A stretch of DNA of 64,000 bases from the NCBI RefSeq assembly GCF_001742745.1, contig NZ_MJAK01000004.1:124001-188000 (forward strand), read 5' to 3'. Positions 11,549 to 21,935 of the stretch are shown here, piece by piece. Position numbers and translations under genes: made by a program. The DNA comes from Curtobacterium sp. ER1/6 (GTDB lineage: Bacteria; Actinomycetota; Actinomycetes; Actinomycetales; Microbacteriaceae). Each line of letters opens with the position of its first letter. The first letter of the stretch is position 1. The notes beneath the pieces were generated by a model that saw nothing but the letters and a program-made list of their open reading frames with translations, searched no databases and had not been told where the DNA came from.

Positions 11549-12183
11549 TGGCGAAGCTCTACTTCCGGTACGGCGCCATGAACAGCGGCAAGAGCACCGG
11601 GCTCCTGCAGGCTGCGTACAACTACGAGGAGCGCGGGCAGCGGGTCCTGCTCGCGAAGCCGTCGGTGGACACCAAGGGTGATCGGGAGATCGTGTCGCGC
11701 CTCGGTGTGACGCGGGCAGTGGACGTCGTGTTCGCGCCGGACGACGACGTGCGTGCGGCCGTCGCGGACGCCGGTGCGACCGACCCGGAGTCGGCTCGTC
11801 TCGACGGGATGGTCCGGCTGGTCAGCTGCGTCCTCGTCGACGAGGCACAGTTCCTCACGCCGCGACAGGTCGACGACCTGCTCCGGATCGCCGTGCTCGA
11901 CGACGTGCCGGTGCTCGCCTACGGCATCCGCACCGACTTCCGCACCGAGGCGTTCCCGGGGAGCGCCCGGCTGCTGGAGATCGCGCACTCGCTCGAGGAG
12001 CTCAAGACGATCTGCCGGTGCGGACGCAAGGCGGTGTTCAACCCGCGGAAGGTCGACGGGCGGTTCGTCTTCGACGGCTCGCAGGTCGCGATCGACGGAG
12101 CGGGTGTCACCTACGAGTCGCTCTGCGCGAACTGCTACCTGACGGAGTCGGGTGGGCGGCTGGATGGTGCGCTCGCGCACTGA
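11548..12183 (+). CDS. tdk: Thymidine kinase
   Basis: Salvage phosphorylation of thymidine to dTMP. The 211 aa protein has a P-loop GAMNSGKST at residues 9-17, Walker B plus catalytic glutamate VLVDEAQFLT, and a lasso and zinc region with CRCGRKAVFNPRK and CANCYL (four cysteines). The GTG start overlaps the previous stop by one base. The terminator palindrome at 12202-12239 follows 18 bases after the stop. Confidence 0.95.
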   Translation: MAKLYFRYGAMNSGKSTGLLQAAYNYEERGQRVLLAKPSVDTKGDREIVSRLGVTRAVDVVFAPDDDVRAAVADAGATDPESARLDGMVRLVSCVLVDEAQFLTPRQVDDLLRIAVLDDVPVLAYGIRTDFRTEAFPGSARLLEIAHSLEELKTICRCGRKAVFNPRKVDGRFVFDGSQVAIDGAGVTYESLCANCYLTESGGRLDGALAH

Positions 12184-12201
12184 GCGCGACCGCATGACCG
12201 G

Positions 12202-12239
12202 ACGGGAGGCGCGTGGCGGGCCCGCCACGCGCCTCCCGT
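12202..12239 (+). terminator. Terminator palindrome, family copy 2
   Basis: Arms 12202-12220 and 12221-12239 are a perfect 19-bp palindrome with no spacer. The core GGGAGGCGCGTGGCGGG is a variant of the family hairpin. It lies directly after tdk and before the monooxygenase gene. Confidence 0.72.
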
Positions 12240-12277
12240 TGCGGAATGTGCGCGGCCCGGCGTCGGTTGTCCCCCGC

Positions 12278-13315
12278 ATGAGCGACGCAACCCTGCACCT
12301 GTCCGTCCTCGACCTGGCCACGCGTGAGTACGGCCAGACGAACACCGAGGCCCTGCAGGGCACGATCGACACCGCGGTCCACGCGGAGCGGCTCGGTTAC
12401 GAGCGCATCTGGGTCGCGGAGCACCACGGCATGCCCGGCATCACGTCCTCGGCACCGGCGGTGCTGCTCAGCGCCGTGGGTGCGGCGACGTCGCGGATCC
12501 GCATCGGCTCCGGCGGGGTCATGCTGCCGAACCACGCGCCGCTCGTCGTCGCGGAGCAGTTCGGCACGCTGCGGGCGCTCTACGGCGACCGGGTCGACCT
12601 CGGCATCGGTCGCGCACCGGGGACCGACGGCGCGACCGCGATGGCCCTGCGCCGGACGGACCGCCTCGACGTCGACGACTTCCCCCAGCAGCTCGCCGAC
12701 CTGATCGGCTTCTTCACCGGCATGGACGAGGCGAACCCGCTCTCGCGCATCCGGGCCGTGCCGGGCTACGGCGACGTGCCGGAGTTCTGGCTGCTCGGGT
12801 CCTCCGGCTACAGCGCGCAGGTCGCCGGTGCCCTCGGTGTCTCGTTCGCCTTCGCGCACCACTTCGCCTCCGACAACACCGAGGCGGCGCTCGCGCTGTA
12901 CCGCGACTCGTTCCGCCCGTCGCGCTTCCGGCAGACGCCGAACGCGCTCATCGGCGTGCAGGTCGTGACCGACGAGGACCCCGCGATCGTCGACGAGCAG
13001 AGCGCTCCCGGCATGATCTCGTTCATCCGGATGCGGCAGGGCGCCAAGCCCGAGCCGGTGTCGATGGACGAGGCGCGCGCGTACGAGTTCTCCGACCTCG
13101 AGCGTCGGTTCATCGCCGCGCGGACCGAGCGCCAGGCGTACGGGACGCGGGAGCAGGTCGCGGCGAAGATCAACGAGCTCGTCGCGTCGACCGGCGCCGA
13201 CGGCGTGATCGTGGCACCGGGTGCGGCGCAGGCCCGGTACCGGCACCAGGCGCTCGACGTCGTCGCGTCGCTGCAGGCCGAGGGCAGGCTGGTCCCGGCG
13301 GGCGCGACCGTCTGA
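12278..13315 (+). CDS. LLM-class flavin-dependent oxidoreductase (luciferase-like)
   Basis: Probable FMN-dependent monooxygenase of the bacterial luciferase-like superfamily, MsnO8/YhbW type. 345 aa from ATG 12278 (MSDATLHLSVLDLATREYGQT). A longer in-frame GTG start inside tdk is rejected because the family begins as here. Family blocks: YERIWVAEHHGMPGITSSAPAV near residue 45, RIRIGSGGVMLPNHAPLVVAEQ, and VDLGIGRAPGTD. The substrate is unknown. The only neighbouring signals are terminator copy 2 upstream and a convergent response regulator downstream. Confidence 0.88.
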   Translation: MSDATLHLSVLDLATREYGQTNTEALQGTIDTAVHAERLGYERIWVAEHHGMPGITSSAPAVLLSAVGAATSRIRIGSGGVMLPNHAPLVVAEQFGTLRALYGDRVDLGIGRAPGTDGATAMALRRTDRLDVDDFPQQLADLIGFFTGMDEANPLSRIRAVPGYGDVPEFWLLGSSGYSAQVAGALGVSFAFAHHFASDNTEAALALYRDSFRPSRFRQTPNALIGVQVVTDEDPAIVDEQSAPGMISFIRMRQGAKPEPVSMDEARAYEFSDLERRFIAARTERQAYGTREQVAAKINELVASTGADGVIVAPGAAQARYRHQALDVVASLQAEGRLVPAGATV

Positions 13316-13431
13316 CGTCGCCCGGTCCGCGCCGTGTGCGGTCCGAGACTCGGTCTGGGCGACACTCCTCGGGCGTTCGGGCCCGAGGACCGTCGCTGGG
13401 CCCGAGACCCGGACGCGCTCGCGCGATGCCG

Positions 13432-14052
13432 TCAGGCGAGCAGGCCGAGGCGGGTCGCAGCGGTGATGGCGGCGACCCGCGTGCCCACGTCGAGCTTGCG
13501 GAACACGTTGTAGACGTGCCGCTTGACGGTGCCGACCGCGAGACCGAGCTCGACGGCGATCTCGGCGTTGGACCGGGCTGCGGCCACGAGACGGAGCACC
13601 TCGAGCTCGCGGTCGCTCAGCGGTGAGCCGGCCCGGGCGTCGGTGACCAGGTCGACCGGGAAGGTCACCGGTGCGGCGTCGGTGCGGGTCGCTCGGACGA
13701 TGCGGTCGACGAGCTCGCGGCTCGGCGTGTCCTTCGTCAGGAAGTCGACGGCGCCCGCGTCGAGCAGCGCGCGGCGGAGCACGGCGTCCCGGTGCATCGT
13801 GAGCACCACCACGGCGATCCGCGGGTGGTTCCGCCGGACGGTCGCGATGGTGGTGCGTGCCGGCGGTCCGTCGAGCTCGACGTCCAGCAGGAGGACGTCG
13901 ATCGCGTTCGCCTCGGGGGAGTCGAGCACGTCGGACGGTCGCTCGCCGTGCGCGACCACGCGGATGGTCGGGACGGACGACAGGATCGTCGCGAGCCCCT
14001 CCCGGAACAGCCGGTGGTCGTCGACCAGTGCGACGTGGGTGACGCCGGTCAC
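13432..14052 (-). CDS. Response regulator, NarL/FixJ family
   Basis: 206 aa from a GTG that overlaps the upstream kinase stop (GTGA). The receiver domain has D11/D12, phospho-acceptor D57 (VLLLDVELDG) and conserved lysine in DFLTKDTPS. The C-terminal LuxR helix-turn-helix has SPLSDRELEVLRLVAAARSNA and LAVGTVKRHVYNVFRKL. Paired with the kinase at 14049-15077. The target genes are not identifiable. The 116 bases between it and the convergent monooxygenase gene hold nothing clear. Confidence 0.9.
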   Translation of the reverse strand: MTGVTHVALVDDHRLFREGLATILSSVPTIRVVAHGERPSDVLDSPEANAIDVLLLDVELDGPPARTTIATVRRNHPRIAVVVLTMHRDAVLRRALLDAGAVDFLTKDTPSRELVDRIVRATRTDAAPVTFPVDLVTDARAGSPLSDRELEVLRLVAAARSNAEIAVELGLAVGTVKRHVYNVFRKLDVGTRVAAITAATRLGLLA

Positions 14053-15077
14053 ATCGACCCCCGCGGGACGGTCAGGCGGACGGTGGTGCCCGCTCCGGGC
14101 GCGCTCTCGACGTCGAGTCGTCCGCCGAGCACCCCGGCGCGCTCGCGCATGGTCTGCTGGCCGAGTCGGCCGTCCGCACCCGAGCCGGGCGTGAAGCCGG
14201 GTCCGTCGTCGCGGACCGTCACGACCACGGCCGTCTCGGACCACGCGAAGGTCACGGAGGCGGCTGAGCCCGGCGCGTGCTTCCGGCGGTTGGTGAGCGC
14301 CTCGAGCAGGATCGTGAGAGCCTCCTCGGCCTTCCAGTTCGGCAGCGCGCCACCGACGCCCGTCGTGGTGACGGTCAGGCGGTCGTCGCCCGGGAAGAGG
14401 TCGTCGACGTGCCGTCGCAGGGCGTCGTCGAGCCGGTCGTCGCCGACGCGCGCGTGCAGGGTCACCGCGAGGTCCTGGACGTCCGTCAACGCGGTACGCA
14501 GCAGGCGTGCGGCGCCCTCGAGCTGCTCGGAGCGTTCCGGTGCCGGTGGGTCGGTGAGCAGCACGAGGTCGAGCCGCTGCAGGCCGGCGAGGACCCCGTG
14601 GGCGACGCGGTCGTGCAGGTCCCGCGCGATCTGCGTCCGCGAGTCGAGGTTCGCCGTCGTCACCCGTTGCCGGAGTGCCTCGGTGTAGGCGATGGCGCCG
14701 GCCGGGAAGCGGCTCCACACCCCGGCGTGCAACGCCCGTGTCGCGCGCAGGACCTCGGCGGTGGTGCTGGCGCCGACCTCGTCCACGAAGACCGGCAGGT
14801 ACGCGTCGAACAGCATCTCGGCGGCGAGCATCGCACCGGCGGGGTGCTGGGCGTGCTCGGCGTGCAGTGCTCCTGTGGCCAGGTGGTCCGGGTCGAGGTA
14901 ACGGTCGCTGACGATGCTCGCGACACCGTCACCGGAGGCGTAGCGCTCGTGCGCCTCGGCCACCATCGACGTGACGTTCTCGAGCAGGCTCCGTGCCATC
15001 ACCGGGTCGTCGGCGAGGTCGGGGAAGCGGGCGCCGATCTCCGAGAGGACGGCAGCGAGCGGAGCGGGGATCGTCAT
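14049..15077 (-). CDS. Soluble sensor histidine kinase
   Basis: 342 aa with no membrane helix and so probably cytoplasmic. The N-terminal 140 residues form an unrecognised helical sensor region. HisKA_3 dimerisation with likely phospho-histidine H155 ([18 protein letters not shown]). The HATPase domain has TVRDDGPGF and [16 protein letters not shown]. The N-box reads [12 protein letters not shown], where related kinases usually have N-[VA]-[RL]-K-H; the key Asn is kept. Start chosen at ATG 15077, since further upstream the frame only runs into the 18-bp tandem repeats. A possible -10 (TACGCT, minus strand, 15088-15093) would put transcription start within a few bases of the ATG. Confidence 0.85.
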   Translation of the reverse strand: MTIPAPLAAVLSEIGARFPDLADDPVMARSLLENVTSMVAEAHERYASGDGVASIVSDRYLDPDHLATGALHAEHAQHPAGAMLAAEMLFDAYLPVFVDEVGASTTAEVLRATRALHAGVWSRFPAGAIAYTEALRQRVTTANLDSRTQIARDLHDRVAHGVLAGLQRLDLVLLTDPPAPERSEQLEGAARLLRTALTDVQDLAVTLHARVGDDRLDDALRRHVDDLFPGDDRLTVTTTGVGGALPNWKAEEALTILLEALTNRRKHAPGSAASVTFAWSETAVVVTVRDDGPGFTPGSGADGRLGQQTMRERAGVLGGRLDVESAPGAGTTVRLTVPRGSM

Positions 15078-15181
15078 GACGCTTGCGAGCGTAGCGGGGG
15101 AGCGCGGCGGAGCAGCGGTCGGGACAGCGGTGTGTGTCGACCGACACAGGAGGGATCGCGGATCCGGCGATGATCCGGGGA

Positions 15182-15320
15182 GGACAGGAGCCGGGGCAGG
15201 ACAGGAGCCCGGGGCAGGACAGGAGCCCGGGGCAGGACAGGAGCCCGGGGCAGGACAGGAGCCCGGGGCAGGACAGGAGCCCGGGGCAGGACAGGAGCCC
15301 GGGGCAGGACAGGAGCCCAG
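15182..15320. repeat. 18-bp tandem repeat, about eight copies
   Basis: Unit GGACAGGAGCCCGGGGCA. Starts at 15182, 15199, 15217, 15235, 15253, 15271, 15289 and 15307. The first copy is one base short, the next six are exact, and the last is truncated and decays into GAGCAGGAGCCAGG. It lies between the kinase start (15077) and the tRNA-Pro terminator. All frames through it can be read as simple peptide repeats, but none carries gene-like flanks. The rest of the 15078-15392 gap holds no gene. Confidence 0.92.
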
Positions 15321-15344
15321 ATGAGCAGGAGCCAGGGAAGAACA

Positions 15345-15372
15345 GAAGCCCGGGTCCGAGGACCCGGGCTTC
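15345..15372 (-). terminator. Hairpin terminator of tRNA-Pro
   Basis: Perfect 12-bp arms GAAGCCCGGGTC (15345-15356) and GACCCGGGCTTC (15361-15372) around the loop CGAG. It lies 20 bases beyond the 3' end of the leftward tRNA-Pro gene. Confidence 0.7.
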
Positions 15373-15391
15373 ATCACTGTCTCAACACAGT

Positions 15392-15466
<75 letters not shown>

Positions 15467-15500
15467 CGGTGTGATCGCCCCGAACCGGAGCGACCAGGAA

Positions 15501-15506
15501 AGTCTA
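15501..15506 (-). promoter_or_regulatory. Possible -10 element for tRNA-Pro
   Basis: On the minus strand the bases read TAGACT, about 35 bases before the mature tRNA 5' end, leaving a short 5' leader for RNase P. The -35 is weak. Confidence 0.35.
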
Positions 15507-15575
15507 CCGGACGTTCGAGGGTGCTCACGACCATCGGGCGAACGCCCGGGCGCGTCGCACTGATCGGTGCCGGGT

Positions 15576-16532
15576 TCAGGCGGTCTTCGCGGTCAGGGTC
15601 ACGACGACGGCCTCCGGGCGGCAGGAGAACCGCACTGGAGCGTAGATGGACGTGCCGATCCCCGCCGAGACCTCGAGCCACGACCAGTGCCCGCGGTGCT
15701 GCCACCGGTGCAGACCGCTCACGTAGCGCCGGGGGAGGTCTGAGTTCGTGACGAGCGCCCCGACGCCCGGCACCTGCACCTGTCCGCCGTGGGTGTGCCC
15801 GGCGAAGACGATGTCCGCACCCTGGTCGACGAAGGCGTCGAGGACCCGGCGGTACGGCGCGTGGGTGATCCCGATCGCGACCGGGGTTGGGCCGTCCTCG
15901 TCCTCGGTCCACGGCACGGTGCTGCGCATCTCGTCGACGTTCGTCGGCAGGAGGTCGAGGCGGTCCCAGTCGCGGTGCGCGTCCGAGGTGCCGAAGAGCT
16001 CGAACCGCGATCCCCGGAGTTCGATCGCGTGCGCCTGGTCGTTGACGTCGAGCCAGCCGAGCGACTCGAAGAACGCCGTCTGCCGGTCGATGTCGAGACC
16101 GACCGGACGCCGGTCGGGGCGCGTGCTGCTCGGTCCCGTGAAGTACTTGAAGGGGTTCCGGGGTGAGGGGCCGTAGAAGTCGTTCGACCCGTGCGCGAAG
16201 GCGCCCGGGATGCCGCGGAAGGGCTCCAGCGCGTACTCGACCGCCCCGTTCGCCGTCTCGTGGCCGAGGTTGTCGCCGGTGTTCACCACGAAGTCCGGCT
16301 CGACCAGGCTGAGGTCGCGCAGCCACTGCTGCTTGTCGGCCTGCCACGGCGCCATGTGGATGTCGGAGAGGTGCAGGACGGTGACGTCACGCGATCCCTC
16401 GGGGAGCACGGGCACGGTCTCCCAGCGGATGCCGAAGCGGCGACGCTCGACGAGGGAACCCCACGTCGCCGTCGCCGCTCCGACGGCCGCGCCCGCTGCG
16501 ATGACTCCCAGCGCGGCGCGGCCCCGACTCAC
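15576..16532 (-). CDS. Metallophosphoesterase
   Basis: 318 aa from GTG 16532, which overlaps the stop of the penicillin-binding protein gene (GTGA). The N-terminus has a hydrophobic anchor or signal (ALGVIAAGAAVGAATATWG). The calcineurin-like phosphoesterase motifs are clear: LHLSDIHMAP, VVNTGDNLGH, GSND, ITHAPYRR and AGHTHGGQVQVP. Homologues beside PonA-type proteins (YkuE/YaeI-like) are predicted to act at the envelope, and the overlap with the PBP gene suggests a linked cell-wall role. The substrate is unknown. Confidence 0.9.
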   Translation of the reverse strand: MSRGRAALGVIAAGAAVGAATATWGSLVERRRFGIRWETVPVLPEGSRDVTVLHLSDIHMAPWQADKQQWLRDLSLVEPDFVVNTGDNLGHETANGAVEYALEPFRGIPGAFAHGSNDFYGPSPRNPFKYFTGPSSTRPDRRPVGLDIDRQTAFFESLGWLDVNDQAHAIELRGSRFELFGTSDAHRDWDRLDLLPTNVDEMRSTVPWTEDEDGPTPVAIGITHAPYRRVLDAFVDQGADIVFAGHTHGGQVQVPGVGALVTNSDLPRRYVSGLHRWQHRGHWSWLEVSAGIGTSIYAPVRFSCRPEAVVVTLTAKTA

Positions 16533-19093
16533 CGGCACTCCTTCGGCGCCTTGCCGTCCTCGTCGCCGAACAGTTGCAGCGAGACGGTGGTGTCCTTGCT
16601 GGCCGCGGTGGCGACCTGCGGACGGACGTCCGCCACGGTGCACTGCTTGCCGTCGCCGCCCTTGGCGTACCGGGTCGTCGTGGACACGTCCGCGAAACCG
16701 GCCTGCTGCAGGAGCCCGCGCGCTTCGTCGAAGGACTTGCCGACGACGTCCGGCACGGTCGTCTGCGTGCCGTCGGTCGTGTAGACGGTCACGCTCGAGC
16801 CCTGCGAGAGGTACGAGCCCGCCCCCGGCGACGTCGACGAGACCGTTCCGGCCTGTCCGCCTCCGGGCCGTGCGCCACCGTCCACGTAGGTCAGGCCGGC
16901 GCCCGCGATCGCGCTCCGTGCTTCGTCGGCGGACTTCCCCTCGACGTTCGGTACCGGGATGCTGTTGCCACGGATCGACGAGGACGACGGGTCGGTGAAC
17001 GGACCAGCGGGGTACGCGGCGTTGACCGGGGTCTGCGCCTGGCGCCACACGTCCGCACGGGAGCCGGCGTACGTGCCGTTGACCCCGTTGCTGAAGTGGC
17101 GCAGGTTCAGCTCCTTGCCGTTCGTGTTGCCCTGCCAGTAGGCGGTCGCGACGCGGGAGCTCGAACCGACGAGCCAGATCTGGTTCGCCGTGTCGGTGGT
17201 ACCGGTCTTGCCGAAGAGCTGCGTACCGTCGTACGTCTGGGCACCTCGTGCCGTTCCGCTCGCGATCGTGCCCTTCATGGCGAACACGGCGGCCTGCGCG
17301 ATCGAGGGTTCGATCGCCTGCTTGCAGTCCTTCGTCTGACCGCCGAGCTTCTTGCCTTCGTCGTTCGTGATCTGCTCGATGGCGATCGGCTTGCAGTAGA
17401 CGCCGTTGTTCGCGACCGCGGCGTAGGCGGCGGCCATGGTCATCGGGGCGATCTCGTTGATGCCGAGCACCGAGGTGGGGTTCGACTTGAGCTCGCCGCC
17501 GTCGGCACGGTGGACGCCGAGCGACTTCGCGGTGTCGCGGATGTCGCACAGGTCGAGCTTCTGCGCCATGTTGAGGTACGCGAGGTTGATCGACAGGGCG
17601 GTGGCGCGAGCGACGGTGTAGTTGCCGCTCTCACCGGGGGAGTCGTTCTTCGGTCGGTACCCGCCAGCGACGTAGTAGGGCTGCCCGCACTCCGTCCAGC
17701 CGGTGCTCATGTCACGGGGCGTGCCGCTCACGGTCTCGTTCAGGCCGTGTCCTGCCTTCAACCATGCGAGGAGGGTGAAGAGCTTGTACGTCGAACCGGT
17801 CTGGAAACCGTTGGAGCCGCCGTACTGCTTGTCGACGGAGTAGTTGAGCGATGTGGCCGTGGGCGCCGACTTCAGGGACTGGTCGTAGTCCTTGTTCTGC
17901 GCCATCGTGAGGATCCGACCAGTGTCGGCCTCGATCGAGTTGAGGGTCGACCCGAGGGCGAGTCGGGTCTCCGCCTTGTCGTCGTACGTGTTGAGGATCT
18001 GCTTCTGCTGCGCGTTGAGGTCGATCTGGAGCGTCGTCTGGATCTGGTACCCGCCGTTGCGCCAGGCGGCGTCGCGCTCCTTCTGGCTGCTGCCGAGCTG
18101 CGACATCTCCTTGACGACCTTGACCGCGTAGTCGCAGAAGAACTGGGAGCCGTCCCCGACGGACGCGCGGCACCCCTGCGTGGGCGCGGTGAGCTTGACG
18201 TAGTCCTTCGGGTTCGCGGCGATCGCCTGGTCGAACTGCTCCTTGGTCAGGTGCTTCTGCGCGTACATCGACTTGAGGATGACGTTGCGCCGCGCGACGT
18301 TCGCCTCGTACTTCGACGGGTTCGACAGGTTGCGGGCCTCGGGGTACTGCACGATCGCGATGAGCGACGCTGCCTCGGCAGGGGTCAGGTCGGTCGCGTT
18401 CTTGTTGTAGTAGTGCTGCGCGGCGGCCTGCACGCCGTAGGTCTGGTCGCCGAAGTAGGCGATGTTGAGGTACCCGGTCAGGATCTCCTTGTGGGTGTAC
18501 TTCTTCGCGAGGCCGATCGCGAGCTTCATCTCCTCGAGCTTGCGGGGGATGGTCTGCTCGGTCGCCTCGGAGTAGGCCTTCTCCTGCTCCTCCTTCGTGG
18601 GGAGCTCGAGGGCCTGGTTCATCTTGATGTTGCGGACCAGCTGCATCGTCAGCGTCGAACCACCACCGGAGTCACCCAGCCCACCCGCGACGCTGCCCAC
18701 GCCGGCACGGACGAGCGAGGTCAGGTCGACGCCACCGTGGTCCCAGAAGCGCTTGTCCTCGCCGTCGATGGCGGCGTTCTTCAGCTGGTCGCTGATCTGG
18801 TCGTACTTGAGCTCCTGACGGTTCTGGTCGTAGACCGTCGCGAAGTGCACCGACTTGCCGCCCTGGTACGCGTAGAGCTCGTTGCGCTGCGGGAGGTCAC
18901 CGATCTCGATGTACTCCGGCAGGGACTCGAACACGCCGATGGTCGAGGTCGTCGTGACACCGGCGACGGCGATCGCGGGCGTGACCCCGATCGTGACCAG
19001 CAGACCGGCGAGCGCACTGAAACCGACGAAACCGACGAAGGCGCCGATCGCGGAGACGGGCTTGGTCCGCGAGGCAGACTTCTGGGCAGACAT
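16529..19093 (-). CDS. Bifunctional class A penicillin-binding protein with two PASTA domains
   Basis: 854 aa, PonA2-like. A short cytoplasmic tail and one membrane helix (FVGFVGFSALAGLLVTIGV) are followed by the glycosyltransferase with catalytic E112 (EDKRFWDHGGVD) and GGSTLTMQLVRN. The transpeptidase has active serine S434 (TGSTYKLF), SINLAY and FGKTGTTD. Two C-terminal PASTA domains (VPNVEGKSADEARSAIAGAG, TVPDVVGKSFDEARGLLQQA) probably sense peptidoglycan or muropeptides. Start at ATG 19093, supported by a leaderless -10 seven bases upstream and by the MSAQKS start; the in-frame ATG at 19135 lacks support. It is followed by the overlapping phosphoesterase gene. Confidence 0.95.
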   Translation of the reverse strand: MSAQKSASRTKPVSAIGAFVGFVGFSALAGLLVTIGVTPAIAVAGVTTTSTIGVFESLPEYIEIGDLPQRNELYAYQGGKSVHFATVYDQNRQELKYDQISDQLKNAAIDGEDKRFWDHGGVDLTSLVRAGVGSVAGGLGDSGGGSTLTMQLVRNIKMNQALELPTKEEQEKAYSEATEQTIPRKLEEMKLAIGLAKKYTHKEILTGYLNIAYFGDQTYGVQAAAQHYYNKNATDLTPAEAASLIAIVQYPEARNLSNPSKYEANVARRNVILKSMYAQKHLTKEQFDQAIAANPKDYVKLTAPTQGCRASVGDGSQFFCDYAVKVVKEMSQLGSSQKERDAAWRNGGYQIQTTLQIDLNAQQKQILNTYDDKAETRLALGSTLNSIEADTGRILTMAQNKDYDQSLKSAPTATSLNYSVDKQYGGSNGFQTGSTYKLFTLLAWLKAGHGLNETVSGTPRDMSTGWTECGQPYYVAGGYRPKNDSPGESGNYTVARATALSINLAYLNMAQKLDLCDIRDTAKSLGVHRADGGELKSNPTSVLGINEIAPMTMAAAYAAVANNGVYCKPIAIEQITNDEGKKLGGQTKDCKQAIEPSIAQAAVFAMKGTIASGTARGAQTYDGTQLFGKTGTTDTANQIWLVGSSSRVATAYWQGNTNGKELNLRHFSNGVNGTYAGSRADVWRQAQTPVNAAYPAGPFTDPSSSSIRGNSIPVPNVEGKSADEARSAIAGAGLTYVDGGARPGGGQAGTVSSTSPGAGSYLSQGSSVTVYTTDGTQTTVPDVVGKSFDEARGLLQQAGFADVSTTTRYAKGGDGKQCTVADVRPQVATAASKDTTVSLQLFGDEDGKAPKECR

Positions 19094-19100
19094 AGGATGC

Positions 19101-19106
19101 AGCCTA
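19101..19106 (-). promoter_or_regulatory. -10 element of leaderless PBP promoter
   Basis: Minus strand TAGGCT, then seven bases, then ATG 19093. No Shine-Dalgarno is present. Confidence 0.5.
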
Positions 19107-19143
19107 AACGACGCCCACGACTGAAAGGCTGGCAAGGATCTCC

Positions 19144-19302
19144 ATGATGCGCTGGGAGTACCGCACGACGCCGTTGATCATCCACAACACGACGGCCATC
19201 CTGAACAACTTCGGCGACGAGGGGTGGGAGCTGGTCCAGGTCGTCACGGGCCCCGAGGGCGGCCTCGTCGCCTACCTGAAGCGCCCGAAGGCCGACGCGT
19301 GA
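19144..19302 (+). CDS. DUF4177-like small protein
   Basis: 52 aa: MMRWEYRTTPLIIHNTTAIL, then a conserved-looking GDEGWELVQVVTGPEGG and ending LKRPKADA. The WEY...GWELV arrangement is the DUF4177-type signature found in a mini-protein next to RidA in mycobacteria (Rv3678A beside Rv3678c). An AAGGA ribosome site lies about seven bases upstream. The stop overlaps the ridA-like GTG (GTGA). Two adjacent ATG codons (19144, 19147) are possible starts. The function is not known. Confidence 0.85.
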   Translation: MMRWEYRTTPLIIHNTTAILNNFGDEGWELVQVVTGPEGGLVAYLKRPKADA

Positions 19303-19760
19303 GCGTCGCCGACCGGCTCGCCGAGCTCGGCATCGAGCTCCCCGGCGTCGCGGCGCCGGTCGCAGCCTACGTGCCCGCCGTCGTCACCGGACGGTACGTG
19401 TACACGGCCGGCCAGCTGCCCTTCGTCGACGGTGCGCTCCCCGTCACCGGCAAGGTCGGGGCCGGGGTCGACGCGGACACCGCGACCGCCCAGGCCCGGG
19501 TCGCCGCCCTGAACGCGCTGGCGGCCGTCGCGTCCGTGGCCGGGTCGCTCGACCGCGTCGCGCGTGTCGTGAAGGTCACGGTCTTCGTCGCGTCCGACCC
19601 GTCGTTCACCGGGCAGCCCGGCGTCGCGAACGGGGCCTCCACGCTGGTCGGCGAGGTCCTCGGGGACGCCGGCGTCCACGCGCGCAGCGCGGTGGGCGTC
19701 GCGGTGCTGCCGCTGGACGCGCCGGTCGAGGTCGAGCTGGTCGTGGAGCTGGCCGACTGA
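19299..19760 (+). CDS. RidA-family protein
   Basis: 153 aa from GTG 19299, translationally coupled to the DUF4177-like gene. YjgF/YER057c/UK114 (Rid) fold: YVYTAGQLPFVDGALPVTG, LNALAAVASVAGSLDRVARVV and ARSAVGVAVLPLDAPVEVEL. Canonical RidA enzymes deaminate reactive enamines and imines and use a C-terminal Arg in a CxxR-type motif. Here the equivalent is ARSAVGVAVLPL, so it belongs to a divergent Rid subgroup and the activity is uncertain. It ends at the strong hairpin shared with acs. Confidence 0.88.
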   Translation: MSVADRLAELGIELPGVAAPVAAYVPAVVTGRYVYTAGQLPFVDGALPVTGKVGAGVDADTATAQARVAALNALAAVASVAGSLDRVARVVKVTVFVASDPSFTGQPGVANGASTLVGEVLGDAGVHARSAVGVAVLPLDAPVEVELVVELAD

Positions 19761-19782
19761 CGGACCGTCAGCGACCCAGGTC

Positions 19783-19830
19783 ACGTGGGCAGGGCCTCCA
19801 GTTCGGACGGACTGGAGGCCCTGCCCACGT
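19783..19830. terminator. Bidirectional terminator between ridA-like gene and acs
   Basis: Perfect 20-bp arms at 19783-19802 and 19811-19830 with the 8-base loop TCGGACGG. It sits between two convergent genes and serves both strands. Its sequence is unrelated to the repeated hairpin family. Confidence 0.78.
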
Positions 19831-19838
19831 TCCGCGCG

Positions 19839-21791
<1,953 letters not shown>

Positions 21792-21830
21792 CGGTGTCCT
21801 CTCGCGTCGGTGCGGCAGGGGTGCAGTCGG

Positions 21831-21836
21831 AGACTA
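21831..21836 (-). promoter_or_regulatory. Possible -10 element for acs
   Basis: Minus-strand TAGTCT lies about 40 bases before the acs ATG, leaving a leader with the GAGAGGAC ribosome site. The -35 is not obvious. Confidence 0.4.
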
Positions 21837-21923
21837 CCCCTCGGTCGGCGCGCCGCAGCGACCCGGGCGGGCGCCGCTCGGACATCCGGTCGCGGGGGTT
21901 GCCGAGCACGGGTGTTCATGGGG

Positions 21924-21929
21924 TACAGT
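21924..21929 (+). promoter_or_regulatory. -10 element for 6C RNA
   Basis: TACAGT lies about seven bases before the inferred RNA 5' end, with TTGCCG at 21899-21904 as a possible -35 (19-base spacer). It immediately precedes the two C-loop hairpins. Confidence 0.5.
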
Positions 21930-21935
21930 GGTTCT

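Noticed and set aside
12152..13315. 387 aa version of the monooxygenase starting inside tdk
   Set aside because: It would cross terminator copy 2; the family N-terminus begins at ATG 12278.
15182..15320. CRISPR-like array
   Set aside because: Units are contiguous with no unique spacers.
14049..15377. 442 aa version of the soluble kinase with PAPGSC repeats
   Set aside because: The extra 100 codons are the translated 18-bp array and the tRNA terminator hairpin.
16574..19147. 857-codon plus-strand frame across the PBP gene
   Set aside because: Antisense shadow; composition is repetitive Arg/Val/Asp, with no homology pattern.
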